Assembly: GCA_021234155.1 (NCBI GenBank)
Contig: JAJEKV010000044.1
Location: forward strand, 11,231,764-11,295,763
Length of the DNA: 64,000 nt
Origin: Isoetes taiwanensis
Lineage: Eukaryota > Streptophyta > Lycopodiopsida > Isoetales > Isoetaceae
Direction of reading: 5' to 3'
Shown: positions 9,118 to 20,737 of the stretch, piece after piece
How the letters are laid out: the number at the start of each line of letters is the position of its first letter
Position numbering within the stretch: position 1 is the stretch's first letter
Notes under the pieces: model-generated
The model's database searches: none
Told to the model about the DNA's origin: nothing
What the model saw: only the letters and a program-made list of their open reading frames with translations
Position numbers and translations under genes: made by a program

Positions 9118-10215
9118 GACGATGGGTTCTTGGCGCTCACGCTCCGCCTGCGGCTAGGATGGCAACAGGGGAAGGAGGCCGCCCTCCTATCCCCTCTTTC
9201 CGGTAATGCTGCAGACCCTCTTGCAAACCAGATACTACGATCCGGTGCTAGTGGGGTTTGCCGATGTGCCAGAAGATTTTCTTCTTCAAAGAAATTGCTG
9301 ATTTGATTCTGAAGCAGCTTCAAGGCGGTCTTGTGGATTTGGCCTAGTAAGCCACTAACGTATTATTCTGATCTCAATCTTTTTGAGAATGATGATTGGT
9401 TAAGCAAATCACACCGAAAGGGCGCAGAGTCTATAAGGTGGAGCAGAAGTGATGCCGAATTCATAAAGAGAGCAGTTTTGGGTCTGTTTGGCAGTCTTTT
9501 TAGTTGGATCTTCTATCCATTTGGTTTTTTCCCCTCCTCTTGCTCTTTCTTGCTAGCGGAAAGATCTAGGGATGTTTTCTTGAAAGGAGCAGAGTAAATT
9601 CTTGATCTTAAATTTACAGTTTTAAAACAGGATGTTAGATTATTTGAGATCGCCGAGCTAGGGATTTGAGTGTGTCGGGAAGACGCTTCCATATCAAGAC
9701 CCGGATATCATGAGCGTAATTAGGGAGAGTTCGTGGTCGGCCGCGTGTGTCTAGCCTATCTGAGGTTGGTCGACTGGAGCATCCCGACAATGCAGCATCT
9801 TACTTTAATCTCTCATTTGGTTATAAAGCTGTTGAATTTGTTCATAGTTTGAAGCATATTTGCTTCTCTGAGCAGTGCGGGAGATTGTTCAGATTACTCC
9901 ACATCTCTTTTCTCTTCATTTCTATTTCTGCAAGAGGTTTTCTTGGAACATTCAAGATCTGTTTGTAGCTTGTGGAAAATGGGCATTTGGCTCCTATAGT
10001 ATTCTGTTTAATTGGGAAGATGTTAATACTATAGTACTGGTTAGACAGAAGAAGAGGTTGAGAGAGGCTCATGTGTACTTTAGTTACAGACATATTCTGA
10101 TCCAGAAGGGATCATTTGTACGTAAACTATATCTGATCCATGAGGGATCTATTGTATTGTAATTTTTCCTATCTGATCAATACAATAACTTCTTACCTTC
10201 AAAAAAAAAAAAAAA
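9118..10215 (+). mobile_element. 3' part of a poly(A) retroelement, probably LINE
   Basis: The segment ends ATACAATAACTTCTTACCTTC and a run of 15 A at 10201-10215, the same style of end as the LINE at 1-1290 (..ATACCTTC-poly(A)) and at 29946. The body has short frames only (for example 9331-9597 and 9747-9968) without recognised motifs. The call rests on the 3' end. It may be the continuation of the LINE interrupted at 6190 by the inverted-repeat unit. Confidence 0.45.
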
Positions 10216-10683
10216 GCTATTGATAGGGAACGCTACTGACAATATTTTGATATGCTTATTACGTTAGATTTCATTGTCTTGCATCGTATAAGGTTTTATG
10301 TATGCAAATAATGGGTAGCTTTTATGTGTTCCACACACAGTGGTCAATATGACTACACTTTAAGCCAACATTAAGGGCATCAAACTAAGACCACTTAAAA
10401 ATTAAGAAGCATGAAATTTTTTTCCATAGCCTTGGATATATTATGATAATATTAGTCCAATCTAAACAACATATGCAAATTTACAACTCACGTTTTACTA
10501 ATTCTTTATCTTCATACTTCGACAAAACTAGGAAACTATATGGATAAAATCAACATTCGTCTACACACAATAATACTCTGTTCCAACAATGCCATCACAA
10601 ATCAACTAAACAATTACATCAACTATCAAACAAATGGCCAACAATTCATATTTACATTGACGGACATTTTCAAGCTACATGAT
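10216..10683 (+). repeat. 468-bp direct repeat, copy 1
   Basis: Identical to 13462-13929 except for about four substitutions. It begins AGCTATTGATAGGG immediately after a poly(A) run and ends AAGCTACATGAT. Its 3' part encodes Helitron helicase sequence that is cut off here but continues after copy 2, so copy 2 is in the original context. Confidence 0.9.
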
Positions 10684-11636
10684 TAGCCATACATCATTAG
10701 CCAATAGACTGGGTAAAAATGCAAGGGCCAAAAGGTAGCTTAGGCTTCTCGGTTGTCAACCGATCACCTAATGTAGACCTTTTGCCCAAAAGATCAAATG
10801 AGCATACAGGAAGAAAATAAAATAAATACAACTAGATTGTACGAACGACAAAGAACAAACTCAACCTACTTGCTGAAATAAGTGAGATCTTTTAAGATAA
10901 ACAGTTCAGATAAATTTAAGGGTGTGAAAGAACCCCAGATAAACATGATAAACATACTTGTTCTAATATAAGAGCTCTTATCTAAGTAAACAACGAATAA
11001 CAGTATGGCTGTAAACTGCATAAGAACAGTAAACTTAGGCATTATCATGCCATTGGGAATTTATAAGGACATATGCTTGATTAAGTGTAGTCAAATAGAA
11101 CTGCCATAGCATACTCCTTCATAAGATTACAATAAAGGTAACAGCTATAGAAGAGTCACTCTGGTAATCCAGCATGCATTCTGCTCTATACTAATGTTTC
11201 TTGCATTACTTAAGAATAAGTCCTGCAAGGTTAAGGATCTTAGATACTTCTTGCTTCATTAACAACCATAGCAATATGATGTTTTATAAAATCAGCATAA
11301 TATAAGGGATAAACTGTAATAGAAAAACACAAACCCAGCTGTACTCCACTTGGCTAAGAATGTTTAAAGGCAAATAATTATGCCATGTATTGCTTATAAC
11401 AAGGCTGCCACAGTTTGAGATAAGCTGGCCAAATGCACAGAACTTATTGTGTTAGAATAAAGCGGGACCTATGAAGGGAAATAGGGGACAATCCATTTAA
11501 ACGGATATTTGCTAAGCAGCCACCAAGTCTATAGATCATGAGTGATTATAAATGCAACATATTATAAGCATTTATTTCTAAGAGATTCGTTGCTCTATAC
11601 CATTGGCCAGTAAAACATCAAAGGGCATAGGTATCT

Positions 11637-12210
11637 TTAAATTATACCAGCACGAATTCCCTCTTGAAGAATGTACCTAAATTTCGTCAGAAGCCTCTTA
11701 GCCATACTGGCTCTTGTTCTTAGATAGATTTTAGCTACTAGAATGTAAAACTTCACATTTTTTAAGGGCACATCACCACCATAGCTGGTTAACCTCATCG
11801 TCAGATTCATGTTCGTCCCTGTTTTGAAACTCAGGAACATATTGGGAAGCACTCTTATAAAATTGTCTATGGGAACCAGGAAACCTCCTGTTTTGTGGCT
11901 GGCCACCATAGCCCTGTTTGCCCCTTTTGCTAAAGCCCTCCATAATGGTACGTCCTTCTCAAAATCAAAGCCCTGTAGACGGAATGAGATTTTCCAGTCT
12001 AACAGCGCGTCCGTTTAGGCAATTCCGAACTGTATCAGACAAGGGAAATCCGTCCTTCAAAATTAGGGCCCAAGTCTCCATGTTTTCAAAGCCAGGAAAA
12101 CGGGTCAAAGCTCTATCCCTAATTAGATATTTGTGCCAGAAGATCTTGGGCAGCACCCAAAAAAAATTCCACCAAGGCATAACTGCTCGCGGCTGCCTCC
12201 ATACTTAAAG
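11637..12210 (-). pseudogene. Unidentified - strand coding fragment, possibly LINE ORF1-like
   Basis: Two overlapping frames read leftward: one has WNFFWVLPKIFWHKYLIRD and ETWALILKDG, the other YGGQPQNRRFPGSHRQFYK and an acidic ESDDE stretch. The order (folded domain, then a Gly/Arg/Gln-rich low-complexity tail) suggests an RNA-binding ORF1 protein, but no family motif is clear. Stops separate the parts. Confidence 0.3.
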
Positions 12211-12648
12211 ACCAAGAGGAGCTCGAAATATGGCAAAGGAAAGGAAGTTATTTTTAATTATCCCGTCGATCCGAGACATCGGATCGACATTCTAGGATGG
12301 GGCGAGCATGTATGTTTTGCATGCATGCATGCGGCGCATACCCTTCCTGGTTGGGGTTTCGCTATTTTAGGCGCTTCCTCTTCTCTCAGCAGTACCTTAT
12401 TCTCTTTGAACCCACCCTCCCCCCCTTCTTTGTTTATTGTATTGTGCAAATTTCTGTTATCATGTTTTTCTTCCACCTGCTGGGTGATGCTTTTTTCCAC
12501 CCCCTGGGTGATGCTATCCTCTGGTATGTTTGTGTTGTCTCGTTTGTTGTGTTGATGATGTGCAGTGCGGGGGCGGCTGCATCTGTTTCGACTTCTCCAT
12601 GCGGGGGTTTTTTGGGAGCGATTTCTATGCCTTACGTTTGTCCAAGCC

Positions 12649-12738
12649 CCTTGCCGAAGGCTTATCACTAGGGTTTTTCCTCGAAAACCCGAAAGGGCGG
12701 GGTTTTTTAATCCCGGTGATAAGCTTTCGGCAGGTGCA
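12649..12738. repeat. GC-rich foldback (imperfect inverted repeat)
   Basis: TGCCGAAGGCTTATCAC at about 12650 pairs with GTGATAAGCTTTCGGCA at about 12717-12733. The arms extend into T/A runs with a GC-rich loop. It could be a small foldback element or a structured leader of the adjoining fragment. Confidence 0.6.
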
Positions 12739-13461
12739 TCAGCCACTCATCTATTAGCATTGTATTTTTTGGGGTCCAAATGATATAATTGGATTTTCCC
12801 TTTATTTTTCGTGGGTAGTTCGCATGTGTGCGGCTACCCAGTGTCCACCATTGTAGAAAATCTGCTGAGATGAATGAGAAGCCTATCTATCGGGCGGTTT
12901 GTTGGTTTCATGCGAGCCCCATCCTAGAATGAAAAGGCCATGTAAAATTTTGTTATAAAATATGGTCACAATAGTTAACCATGGTGAATTAATGTAGCCA
13001 TCCAATACTCCAATTAATAACAAGAGCTAAGGACTTGATGTTCAACCTTACAAAGATCATAATATAAGGAAATAAAGGGCAATGCCTCCATTTGTTGGTC
13101 CCTAACAAGAAAAAACAAATTCAGGGTCCAAGCATATCAAGGTCCATATAATCTATATGGAAATATATCAACTTATTAGGAACAATCTAGGGATAAACAT
13201 CACTACTCCTATTGCCCCAATTAGGACAAGATAAGATAATACGATCTGCTAAACAGGCAAAATTGAACTTTGCCCCTACAATAGTCATTTGCGTCAAATA
13301 ACAAACATGAAACCATGTAAGTTTCTAAGTAGGCCATGATTCGCTAGGAGAAGCCCCACTTAGCCAACCAGTAGCATGCATACCAGGAACAATGCTAGAA
13401 GATCAGGTAGTTAAGAGATTCTCACAAGCTGCCTGCATATAAAAAAAAAAAAAAAAAAAAA

Positions 13462-13929
13462 GCTATTGATAGGGAACGCTACTGACAATATTTTGATATG
13501 CTTATTACGTTAGATTTCATTGTCTTGCATTGTATAAGGTTTTATGTATGCAAATAATGGGTAGCTTTTATGTGTTCCACACACAGTGGTCAATATGACT
13601 ACACTTTAAGCCAACATTAAGGGCATCAAACTAAGACCACTTAAAAATTAAGAAGCATGAAATTTTTTTCCATAGCCTTGGATATATTATGATAATATTA
13701 GTCCAATCTAAACAACATATGCAAATTTACAACTCACGTTTTACTAATTCTTTATCTTCATACTTCGACAAAACTATGAAACTATATGGATAAAATCAAC
13801 ATTCGTCTACACACAATAATACTCTGTTCCAACAATGCCATCACAAATCAACTAAACAATTACATCAACTATCAAACAAATGGCCAACAATTCATATTTA
13901 CATCGACAGACATTTTCAAGCTACATGAT
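13462..13929 (+). repeat. 468-bp direct repeat, copy 2
   Basis: Partner of 10216-10683, also directly preceded by poly(A) (13441-13461). The reading frame runs on beyond its right end (IFKLHDVNLQGTI), unlike copy 1. Confidence 0.9.
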
Positions 13930-14165
13930 GTCAACTTACAAGGGACAATATCAAATAAAAATAATGTGAAACGTACATGATGTATTGAATAACTTAATAT
14001 TTGGACGATCAAGATTTAAACGCCACAATAGTTTAATTCTACATAAAGTACAATTACAACAGATTGATATTTCTAAAGACGAATACATATTCCTCCGCTT
14101 AATCCATAAAGACGAATACCTATTTAACATAAATCGTTCAAATTTATTTACATATTTTCACAAAA
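13786..14165 (+). pseudogene. Helitron helicase C-terminal fragment
   Basis: The translation RLHTIILCSNNAITNQLNNY matches the '(R)aIL.p.N..v..iN.yi' block of Helitron PIF1-type helicases. It is followed by the usual spacer and by LNNLIFG, which corresponds to 'EFLNTL..G.P.h.L'. Stops at 13979 and later show decay. The upstream part lies in the 468-bp repeat. Confidence 0.5.
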
Positions 14166-14200
14166 CAAAGCAACAAATCCTAAGACATTGTCATATTTTG

Positions 14201-14740
14201 TCATGTAGAAGGAGGCAGAGGCGGGTAGTGCTCTCTTGTGTATGGGTTGATTTTAATTGTTGTTGTCAGATCATGATCCATGTGACACTGACACTCACTC
14301 TGGATGTAGTCGCAAGCATCTTCATCGTTGTTTTCCGGGGGTGTCTCCCATCCTTCTAGCTCTGCTAGTGCCGCATTCATCATAAAAGGACAGTTGTGTG
14401 TCCGACCCGATTGGAAGCACCTGAAGCACAACTGCTTTTCTATACATTCCTGTCTCTTCTCTTTCGGGATGGACTGCAAGAACTGCTTCACTGCTTTAAA
14501 GTAGTTTGGACCACCCGCTTGTTCTTTGTCTCTGAAACTGACATGCTTCTTGTCCTGCTTTTCAATATTTGCATTTCTCTTGCTTTCCATAGTTTGCATT
14601 GTACTGGGGTCTAGTAGCTGCCGGGCTTGTTGCTCTTGGACTATAGCTTCCAGTAGCTTTCTCCTTGTCCTGATAGTACTGCTGCTTTTGTCCACTGCTT
14701 TGAGAAACTGTTCCTTAAAAAGTCATTATGCTCCATTAAA
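14201..14740 (-). pseudogene. Retroelement gag-like fragment with zinc-knuckle-like motif
   Basis: About 165 codons are open. A helical, Gln/Arg-rich stretch (EAIVQEQQARQLLDP) leads to ECIEKQLCFRCFQSGRTHNC, a C-x2-C-x6-H-x-C cluster that resembles a damaged CCHC knuckle (C-x2-C-x4-H-x4-C). An acidic tail with further Cys/His follows. The combination suggests the C-terminal part of a retrotransposon Gag. No protease or polymerase follows. The frame extends upstream without an ATG to about 14720. Confidence 0.4.
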
Positions 14741-15905
14741 AGTTGTCCCGCCCAAGATGGATGGGATAATTTAAAATTTGAACAAAAAGGGAGAATTTTA
14801 TTTCCCCTGCAGCTGTCACGCTGCTTGGCAACAATTAGCGCCGAACTCCAAGCTTCAAGGGACAGCCAGATTTTGCCATAGAGGGAAGTTGAAGCTCCAA
14901 ACGTGTTTGCCGAAGGTTTCCATAAGAAGGTCCATGCTTCGGCGCCATAGCTGGATGTCGCCATAGCTGCAGCTTCGTCCTGGACCTGCTCTCTTTCTGG
15001 AGCTCTTTAGAGTAGTTTTTTCTAGAGCAGACAGATGATTTAGATTGCAAGCAGATGGGCTGTTTTGGAGGCAGACAGATGGCATTTTTGGAAGCAGGTA
15101 GATGATTTCGGCATTATGATGCAGATTCAGACTAAAGATGATGGAAATAGAGTTATTTTGAGCGGTTTCAGCTTGAGGAATACAGTTCTGCATTTTGAGG
15201 TTCTGGAACGATGCAGCATTGTCAGATTTTGCCGACTTCTTTGCTCCTACTTCAGAACTTCAGAATCACTGCATGTAAATCGTGTATGCTTCTATCCCTG
15301 ATTCTTTTTTGTTTTCTCGTATGCTTTCGTGAAGGTTACCATTCTGCAAAACAAAACAATGAATCAATGTCGGGCCATGATATTCTACTATGCGGACAAG
15401 TTCGTCATTGTCTCCTTTCCCTTTTAATTTGCACAGTGAAGGCGTTGTGATGAAGCTATTGAATCTAGCCATGCCCTAGTTTTTACTCATGGAAATCAGG
15501 GATTGATATCATTTGCTACACTTTGTGAGATCAGGGCTTGCATTAGTTCCCGTCAGAAAGATCAAGGACCTACTCGCAATTCTTGATGTTTCCTCCACTC
15601 CAGACAGACAAAGAGAAAGGGATGGATGAGAGCCATCTCCGAGCTCATCTCGAACATCAATGCGGCTCGCTTCTTTACTAGGTCATGATTCACCAGGGTA
15701 GAGCACCACCCAGATCGGCATAGGTTAGGTGCCATTAATTGAACACGAGATTTTAAGTTATGTTAAGTTAAGTTAAGTCCTTTCCGCTGATAACTTAAAT
15801 TGCTCATAGTCTGATCCATACTATGATTCTAGATCTGTATTATGCTCAAACCCTGGATTCTCTATATTGGCAGACTAGAAAAAAGAGAAACGCCCAACGG
15901 ATGAG
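14741..15905. other. No gene recognised
   Basis: Short frames on both strands (for example - 15266-15472 and + 15065-15301) have no recognised motif. TTAAG-rich short tandem sequence at 15752-15779 (TTAAGTTATGTTAAGTTAAG) looks like a retroposon tail. Confidence 0.35.
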
Positions 15906-15911
15906 ACCATA

Positions 15912-16290
15912 TTGCTGCCACCTCATCACATTGCATTTATTACAGTCAATATATGTGGCGACATCTGGGCCACTGATCCAGCACATTCGACGGTTGGGAT
16001 CAATCTCTATGAAGAAGGGGGGTGCTTGGCCTGGATTGAGGTAGGTATTTATTCAACTGAAGATCTTGCACAAAAGATTTATGATCTTAAGAATCAGTGT
16101 GCGCATTAGTCTTAAGCTTGTGCAAAAAATAGCAGTTGAAGTTTTTGCCGATGGTGTTCTGCAAGGCACTTATTCTGGTCTGCCAAATCATGAGATGCAA
16201 AAGCTTCTTCCAACTCGTCAGATTCTGGATCATTTGATGGGTTTTGAGCTACCAGTTCATTGTGGCCGATGCTCTTCCTGGTTTGTTTTT
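15912..16290 (+). pseudogene. Unidentified gene fragment, frame-shifted
   Basis: Two frames join if one indel near 16100 is allowed. The first has GDIWATDPAHSTVGINLYEE and EVGIYSTEDLAQKIYDLKNQ; the second has KIAVEVFADGVLQGTYSGLP and LDHLMGFELPVHCGRCSSW. The composition looks like a folded host protein rather than a transposon protein. I do not recognise the family. It could be a captured gene piece. Confidence 0.35.
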
Positions 16291-16299
16291 TGTCTATCT

Positions 16300-17150
16300 A
16301 CATGTTCTTTGCTTTCGGTCAACAATAACGATATAGTTCTTTCCCTTCTAAAGATCAATCTCAATTTCAGATGAGGGCTTCCATATTGGATACCTAGCTT
16401 TCGTGGTTATGTTATCTACCTCCAAGTGTTTCCTTCATTCTGTAAGTTGATTCACACCTTTGTTGCTTGATAAAGCATCAGATTGATTAAATGCATCTGT
16501 ATTTTGAGTTTAGTTTCTATGGCTTTTGTAGCAATAGGTTAAAAACATGCTTGACACATGGTGCTCTATGCATGCATTTATGATAAGATTAAAAAAAAAA
16601 GGGCCTTGCTTCACGGGCACTTTGGTTTTGCAGGGATGCCATCATCCTCCATGTTAAAGGGCACTACACTGGCCAACTCCACATAATCAACTAAAATGAA
16701 ACCTTTATAGCCGTGAGCTATTCGGCTGCCATCATATAACTATTGCCATCTTTGAGTTTCCTCTTGAACCCTATGATCTTAAAATCATCTGTGGTTTTCC
16801 ACATATGGACCAGATAAAAAGTAACCTTGGATTTCTATTCCACGAGTACTAAGTCGTCAGCAAGATCTTTGATGAGTTGAATGAGCTTTGTCATGGATTT
16901 CTTAGAAGTTTGGTTCTTTAGACCGCAACAATCCTCTTTTGAATAACCTAATTTAACCCTGATCAACTGGTAAAGGAGGAGTCCAGTTCTTGAATACCAT
17001 GTTCCACTTTAGATCTCGATCATTTGCCTTCCCTTATTCAAGCCTCAAGTTCTTCTGTTGACAGGTCAGATTCTACCCTTCTTTCTTGATCCCCATACAA
17101 CCTACATTTCATTTGCATGTCAACTGGGCACATGCCTAATCGTTGCCCCA
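16300..17150. other. No gene recognised
   Basis: A - strand stretch at about 16650-16950 has a few coding-like runs (DFKIIGFKRKLKDGNSY) separated by stops, with no family match. Nothing else is visible. Confidence 0.35.
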
Positions 17151-17510
17151 ATACCCGAGAATTCAAGTTGTGAACAAATTTACTGGAGAAACATTTATTG
17201 ATCTTGAACTACTGATCAATGAAATGACTTCAAAATTGTCTGATTTCGTATCCGAAATCGACAAAGTATAAGGAAGGTCCAAAAGGCCTTCAAAGAATGC
17301 GCAAGAATGATGAAGTGAGTTAATCGACCACCCACTGAAACTCAAAAACTAGCATGTAAATCAGCATTGAACGAAGAAAAAAGAAAACTACTGGGAAATG
17401 CATTATCCATAAGAACAACGATGTTGGAGAGATTAGTTAGAGATGCTATTGATCGTAGCAACAACGATGACATACTTTAAACAAAATCCAGAATTAGGAA
17501 TTTTACAGTA

Positions 17511-17779
17511 TTAAATTACACTAATACATGGCAAACGAATTTTACTTTGAAATCAATTCCACATAACCTAAGAAAATACTACGTCATAACAAATGTCACC
17601 ACAATTTTCATTCGTAGAAGCAATGAATGTTATTAACAATTAAGATTTTTCTTGTTAAATTACACTAATACATGGCAAACAAATTTTACTTTCAAATCAA
17701 CTCCACATAACTTAACCAAATACTATGTCATAACAAATGTCACCACAATTTTCATTCGTAGAAGCAATAAATGTTATTC
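17511..17779 (+). repeat. 144-bp tandem duplication
   Basis: The sequence from TTAAATTACACTAATACATGG at 17511 recurs from 17655 with a few changes, through CATTCGTAGAAGCAAT. The two copies lie just before the RPA-like pseudogene, probably in the Helitron. Confidence 0.85.
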
Positions 17780-19960
17780 ATAAATCCCAATACAAATACA
17801 GTAAACATGTCAAAACATACAAACAACATATCAACCTCACTAAGAAAAACATCAAAATCTTCAACAAGCATTACAAACGAAGACATACCCACTAGACAAG
17901 TGCTAACATCAAACATTGACACAACAAAACTACAACCAAGAAGTCCGATAAATCCTGCAAGACCTTCATCATCCAAATCAAAAGCTATCACAAACACAAA
18001 AAAAAAATACAGATACATTACTTAATACACAGATCACATAACTAAAACTAATATACTTCTAAAGAAAATATTACGGAACTTCTACGTCAAGTTCAAGTGC
18101 CATGATCGACACAAACAATAATATGACCCACAAGCAAATAAAACCAATAATACAATTACATCCACACGACTCAAACTGGACAATAAAAGGACAAGTAACA
18201 TCAAAAGGCCTATTACAGACATATAATAACGAAAAGGGATACGACAATGTCTTCAATGTCGAGTTGACAAATGAAAATATAAGTACATATCATCTAGATC
18301 TCCTCAACACTCCCTTCAATGATGTCTTTTGATATCAACAGACAACTCAAATACAAGCTACAATGTTCATTGAGAAAACAAAGAGGTTATATGATACATT
18401 CCAACTAGGGAAAGTAACATTCGAACATTGATAATCAACAACATCAAATAACTCCAATTACATTGACTAAAAAAATCACAACATTTTCTCCATGCAAACA
18501 TAGATCTACTATATATCAAAGGGAACAGTACGTAAAGCAAATAGAAGATACTCAACTGTAAATAATGAATATGAACTCAACGTAAACAACATTTCCTTAG
18601 TAGAAGAATGCAATTATGCTATTGGATGCTTCTTCACAAAGATAAACGAATTGAAAGAACACATCAATGACAAGCTTCTTGGTAAGACTTACAAATTAAA
18701 ATGCATGTATAAATTCAATCAAATACCAAACACTAACATAGTATGACTACACGTTAGACATCATTGGAATCGCATGCAACCTCTCAACAAAAACAAACAT
18801 TCAAAGAAAAATAGACAACAAACAAATTACCAAACGTGGGCTTACAATCATCGACCAAAGGTGAATCATCATTACCACCTAAAAAAATACAAAATTACCT
18901 TTAATTACTAGCCAATACAATATTGCTTCTTCGTGTTCAATATGTAGCAAAACAATGTCAACATCACACTTTGGAACCAACTAGCATCAACAGAAGCAAC
19001 GCAACTAGAAGAAACAATACATCAAGCTTCAGTGGTCTCAATCACGCGTATGCGAGCTAACAATTTTCAAGGTACATACACTTATGCAATATCAAATATT
19101 TTCAAATACACTAAAATCTAACCACCACTCCTCACCGCAGGTTTGTCATTATCAAACACAACAAACAACATCATACAAATCAATCCTAACATACCATATA
19201 GCTTGGAATTACGCAATTGGTGAAGACAACAAAACGATCACACATTTATATCAAACATTACATTACCTGAGGTTGGACAAATCAAAGTAATCTAAGAACA
19301 TACATTAATAGCCAATCAATATTTCCAATACTAACATCTTATAACTGTAAAATGAAAGTCTAAAAGCTTCACTATGAGAGCATCTATAAGTTACATCAAT
19401 CCAGACCAACAAATGTGGTACACTGCATGCAACTCTTGCAAGGAAAAAGTCCAACACGAAACATCGACAATATGGTGTCAAAGTTGCCATATCAAAATAT
19501 CAATTTCTAAAAGGTAAGAATTAATGAATACCATTCCATTCTAATCAATATACCAATCAACCTTCCATTTGTAAATGAATATACACTCCAGATATATTTT
19601 CTATGCAAAACTGATAGACTCAACTGGCGAAGCTTGGGCCACCGCTTTCAATGACGAAGCAAGAAAAATTCTAGGATACAATGCCAATGAACTGCATGAA
19701 ATAGAACCCAGGTACAACAAATATCATATGTAACAAAGCAATTGAACAGTACCAATCTGGTTTCAAATCTATTTTTAGGATAACGAAGACAAACCATACC
19801 AAGAAATTCTGGCAAAAGCAAAATGGATTCCACATATATTTCAACTGTCTGTACAACACGACAACTACATGAATCAAGACTAACAGAAGATTACAATTCA
19901 AGACGTTAATCCAATACAATATATAAATGAATCAAAGATTTTATTAGATAAAAATCCAAC
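17771..19960 (+). pseudogene. RPA70-like single-strand DNA-binding protein pseudogene (Helitron-borne)
   Basis: Replication protein A large subunit binds ssDNA through OB folds. In order the sequence shows: a Ser/Thr linker (17780-18020); DBD-A at 18141-18332 (SNWTIKGQVTSKG); DBD-B at 18745-18850 (LDIIGIACNLS) and 18945-19075 (NITLWNQLA, VVSITRMRANNFQG); an INPNIPYSLELRNW linker at 19155-19225; the DBD-C zinc ribbon at 19375-19500 (WYTACNSCKEKV ... WCQSC, C-x2-C-x12-C-x2-C); then AKLIDSTGEAWATAFNDEA at about 19600-19665 and a C-terminal block to 19960. Putative introns separate some blocks. Several stops break the frames. Helitrons of plants commonly encode such RPA proteins, and the 3' end of the element follows at 20126. 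Confidence 0.75.
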
Positions 19961-20099
19961 ACAAAACTACACAATCACGTCTTACCATACATAAAAAAGA
20001 ATACATTGGGTACCAACAATTATTATTCAATTTCCTATTAATAATATTTTAGTATTCTACAACTATTTCTTACATTCTTTGTCTACAATAACATGCACT

Positions 20100-20126
20100 G
20101 CCCACCGAAGGTGGGCAATTTTCTAG
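20100..20126 (+). other. Helitron 3' terminus (hairpin plus CTAG)
   Basis: GCCCACC-GAA-GGTGGGC (20100-20116) is a 7-bp stem with a 3-nt loop, followed 6 nt later by CTAG and a host T. This is the diagnostic Helitron end (hairpin, spacer, CTRR|T). It sits on the same strand and just after the RPA-like gene. The same GAA loop is found in the - strand end at 53580. Confidence 0.75.
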
Positions 20127-20250
20127 TTACCTATAACATGCTAAACACAACTACTTAGCAACAACACATGGTAAACACGAGTGAAGACGTCCTTAGACTC
20201 ATGCTTTCATCATAAGGCATGGTATATTGGTTAATAATACAAGAAATTTA

Positions 20251-20298
20251 TCGCGGCGGCGCCGCCGCGAACATTTCTCTTTACCAACTTGGTATCAG
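20251..20298 (+). other. Copia LTR 3' end with primer-binding site
   Basis: A perfect 20-bp palindrome (20251-20270, GC-rich) inside a longer weak stem is followed by TTTACCA, then AC and TTGGTATCAG at 20289-20298. The last is the primer-binding sequence for initiator tRNA-Met seen in Ty1/Copia elements, although the next bases are altered. ATGGAGAGC at about 20313 would fit a gag start but hits a stop after six codons. The 5' boundary of the LTR was not found. Confidence 0.5.
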
Positions 20299-20430
20299 CT
20301 CTAAACCCACTACTATGGAGAGCATTTTAAGGTGAAGTTTCTCAATTCAAGCTGTAGCAAAAAAGGATGTAGTTGAAAAAACCAATCTTTACATCTTCTG
20401 TTAGGGTAACAACGTAAAAGTGTCCATCGA

Positions 20431-20550
20431 TTGCACTAGGCTTGACCCATTATCGAACCAGAGTGTAAACAATTTGCTTTTTAAATGTGATTCCACTAGG
20501 CTTGGCCCATTACCGAACCAGAGTGTAAACAATTTGCTTTTTAAATGTAA
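20431..20550 (+). repeat. 60-bp tandem duplication
   Basis: CACTAGGCTTGACCCATTA ... TTTTTAAATGTGATT at 20431-20490 is repeated at 20491-20550 with about five changes. The period is a multiple of three and stays open in one frame. Confidence 0.9.
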
Positions 20551-20737
20551 TTTCTTAACCGATATTCATTTGTTCACACCATATGGAGAATGGGCAAGCC
20601 ATGATCTCAATGCAAACAGTTAAGGGATTTTGTGCCTTCTACCACACACTTGTCGACCACATCATTCTACTTGTAACTATCCATAACTCTGAGTCACAAG
20701 CACTTTGTATACTTGGACCTACTCTACTTCTTTGTCA

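Larger units (their letters stand above)
10684..13461 (+). mobile_element. 2.8-kb insert ending in poly(A), between the 468-bp repeats
   Basis: The insert starts where the Helitron frame is interrupted and ends with 21 A at 13441-13461, followed at once by copy 2 of the 468-bp repeat. This fits target-primed reverse transcription nicking in the poly(A) of the LINE ending at 10215, with an unusually long target duplication. Most of it is AT-rich and non-coding by eye. 11637-12210 holds - strand frames (MEGFSKRGKQGYGGQ near 11945) that may be an older ORF1-like fragment in opposite orientation. A segmental duplication mediated by the poly(A) runs is the alternative. Confidence 0.5.
13462..20126 (+). 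mobile_element. Putative composite Helitron (helicase, RPA-like gene, 3' hairpin)
   Basis: Helitron helicase remains at 13790-14160, an RPA70-like pseudogene at 17771-19960 and a canonical 3' end at 20100-20126 lie in order on the same strand. This is the layout of plant Helitrons, which often carry RPA-like genes. A gag-like insertion and other unidentified DNA fill 14195-17150. The 5' end is not defined, and the helicase and RPA parts could come from two elements. Confidence 0.45.

Noticed and set aside
6188-9120. GAC as a definite 3-bp target-site duplication
   Set aside because: Three matching bases are expected by chance too often to rely on.
12258-12746. 162-codon - strand frame, and overlapping + strand frames of similar size
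   Set aside because: The region is GC-rich and contains a foldback; the overlapping frames show no family motif and do not agree on a strand.
20226-20270. GC palindrome read as a third Helitron 3' end on the - strand
   Set aside because: The AYYAG motif is imperfect (ATTGG). TTTACCA-AC-TTGGTATCAG just downstream fits a Copia LTR end and primer-binding site better.
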